This document shows, one piece after another, positions 5,480 through 6,312 of a DNA stretch of 6,312 bases (its first letter is position 1; each line of letters opens with the position of its first letter). The translations under genes and the position numbers were made by a program. The DNA comes from Candidatus Omnitrophota bacterium (GTDB lineage: Bacteria; Omnitrophota; Gorgyraeia; Zapsychrales; Zapsychraceae). Location: assembly GCA_029567025.1 (NCBI GenBank), contig JAKQLT010000132.1, positions 1-6,312 on the forward strand, read 5' to 3'. The notes beneath the pieces are model-generated. The model was not told the DNA's origin. It saw only the letters and a program-made list of their open reading frames with translations, and ran no database searches.

Positions 5480-6312
5480 TTATTTTTTTATCAACCTTTC
5501 TGTTTCTTCTCGCGCCCAACGATCCGCCTCTAAAATATCTTTAAGAGCCGGACTAAAAATACAACGGTGCTTTAAAACAACTTTTTCAATAATTTTATAA
5601 ATCTCTGTAAACTTTATTTCCCTTCTTAAAAAGGCCTCGACCGCCTCTTCATCGCTCGCGTTTAAAACGCTCGGCAATGTCCCATCTTTTTGAGCCACAA
5701 GGCGACACAAGCCCAAACAAGGAAATTTTTTCAAATCAGGTTTCTGAAACGTCAATGCTTTTAAACTAAAAAAATCTAACGATTTTAATCCTGTCGAAAT
5801 CCGACGAGGATACATTAAGGCGTATTGTATCGGAAGCCGCATATCTGTAATTCCCAACTGCGCGATAATCGAACCGTCTTGATATTCCACCATCGAATGA
5901 ATAATCGCCTCCGGATGAACCACCACATCAACCTGGTCTTTCTGAAGTTGAAAAAGCCGCATGGCCTCAATCACTTCAAATCCTTTATTCATCAATGTGG
6001 CGGAATCAACGGTTATTTTCTTTCCCATCCGCCATCGAGGATGGTTAAGAATTTCCTCAACAGATAACTGATCAAATCGTGATTGGCACACATTTAAAAG
6101 AACACCGCCCGAAGCGGTTAAATAAACTTTTTTAAGCTCTCCTCGAGATTCCCCATTTAAACATTGAAAAATCGCACTCTGCTCACTATCGATTGGAATA
6201 ATCGTTGCCTTATATTTTCTTGCTTCTTTCATAATAATGTCACCGGCGATAACTAAGGCCTCTTTATTCGCCGGAGCAACTATTTTCCCGCTTTTCACCG
6301 CACTTAAAAATG
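5480..6312 (-). CDS. dxr: 1-deoxy-D-xylulose 5-phosphate reductoisomerase (3' part)
   Basis: The frame is open to the window edge, so the true start is upstream; a GTG at 6298 is an internal valine codon, not a start. About 277 codons are present, lacking roughly the first 110 residues of the N-terminal NADPH-binding domain. The enzyme turns DXP into 2-C-methylerythritol 4-phosphate, the first committed MEP-pathway step. Counting from the valine at 6298, the fragment has ANKEALV (10-16) and IDSEQSA (36-42), whose D37 and E39 match metal ligands D150 and E152 of E. coli. TASGG (61-65) opens the mobile loop, which ends HPRWRMGKK (86-94), retaining the loop tryptophan and methionine. VDSATLMNKGFEVIEA (97-112) supplies the third metal ligand, E108. 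HPEAIIHSMVEYQDGS (128-143) and DMRLPIQYALMYPRR (152-166) are standard. The C-terminal helical domain is complete. After TASGG, the usual PFR is replaced by VLL. rseP follows after one base. Confidence 0.96.
   Translation of the reverse strand, partial: FLSAVKSGKIVAPANKEALVIAGDIIMKEARKYKATIIPIDSEQSAIFQCLNGESRGELKKVYLTASGGVLLNVCQSRFDQLSVEEILNHPRWRMGKKITVDSATLMNKGFEVIEAMRLFQLQKDQVDVVVHPEAIIHSMVEYQDGSIIAQLGITDMRLPIQYALMYPRRISTGLKSLDFFSLKALTFQKPDLKKFPCLGLCRLVAQKDGTLPSVLNASDEEAVEAFLRREIKFTEIYKIIEKVVLKHRCIFSPALKDILEADRWAREETERLIKK

Noticed and set aside
5825..6067. Plus-strand open frame of 80 codons opposite dxr
   Set aside because: It is antisense to conserved Dxr motifs; its histidine/asparagine-rich translation has no family resemblance.
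6296..6298. GTG at 6298 as the dxr start
   Set aside because: The frame stays open upstream to the window edge, and the encoded FLSAVKSGK matches the middle of Dxr (A-I-R-A-G-K region), so this is an internal valine.

Overview
The window holds a single block of seven protein genes, all on the minus strand and almost without gaps. In transcription order, from high to low coordinates, they are dxr (3' part), rseP, a CpaF/TadA-type secretion ATPase gene, proS, rimP, nusA and infB (5' tip). Spacers are 1 to 39 bases, and proS and rimP share one base in a TAATG stop-start. I see no terminator-like hairpin between genes, so the block reads as one long operon entered from upstream (beyond position 6312) and continuing into infB (below position 1). 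No plus-strand gene, RNA gene, mobile element, CRISPR array or notable repeat is supported, and no stretch over 300 bases lacks a gene.

The organism is a bacterium with AT-rich DNA. It uses the MEP isoprenoid route (dxr) and regulated intramembrane proteolysis (rseP). The order dxr-rseP-X-proS-rimP-nusA-infB is a variant of a widespread bacterial 'housekeeping' arrangement (frr-uppS-cdsA-dxr-rseP-ispG-proS-rimP-nusA-infB). Low GC, a compact ProRS and a CpaF ATPase in this operon would fit an uncultured or deep-branching phylum such as Omnitrophota. That assignment is an inference from gene content and general resemblance, not something the sequence proves.

Region by region: 6312-5480 encodes the catalytic and C-terminal parts of DXP reductoisomerase. 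5478-4372 encodes a site-2 protease with one PDZ domain. 4332-3067 encodes the pilus/secretion ATPase. 3042-1786 encodes a 418-residue prolyl-tRNA synthetase without the usual INS editing domain. 1786-1334 encodes the ribosome maturation factor RimP. 1313-111 encodes the transcription factor NusA. 79-1 encodes the first 26 residues of translation initiation factor IF-2.

Functionally, the block joins isoprenoid/envelope genes (dxr, rseP) to translation and transcription genes (proS, rimP, nusA, infB). The CpaF ATPase is the outsider. The points most worth a second look are the ProRS with INS apparently excised and its two zinc-knuckle halves joined, the CpaF gene in the position often held by ispG, and a few substitutions at usually conserved positions. 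I found no sign of a wholly new biological system.
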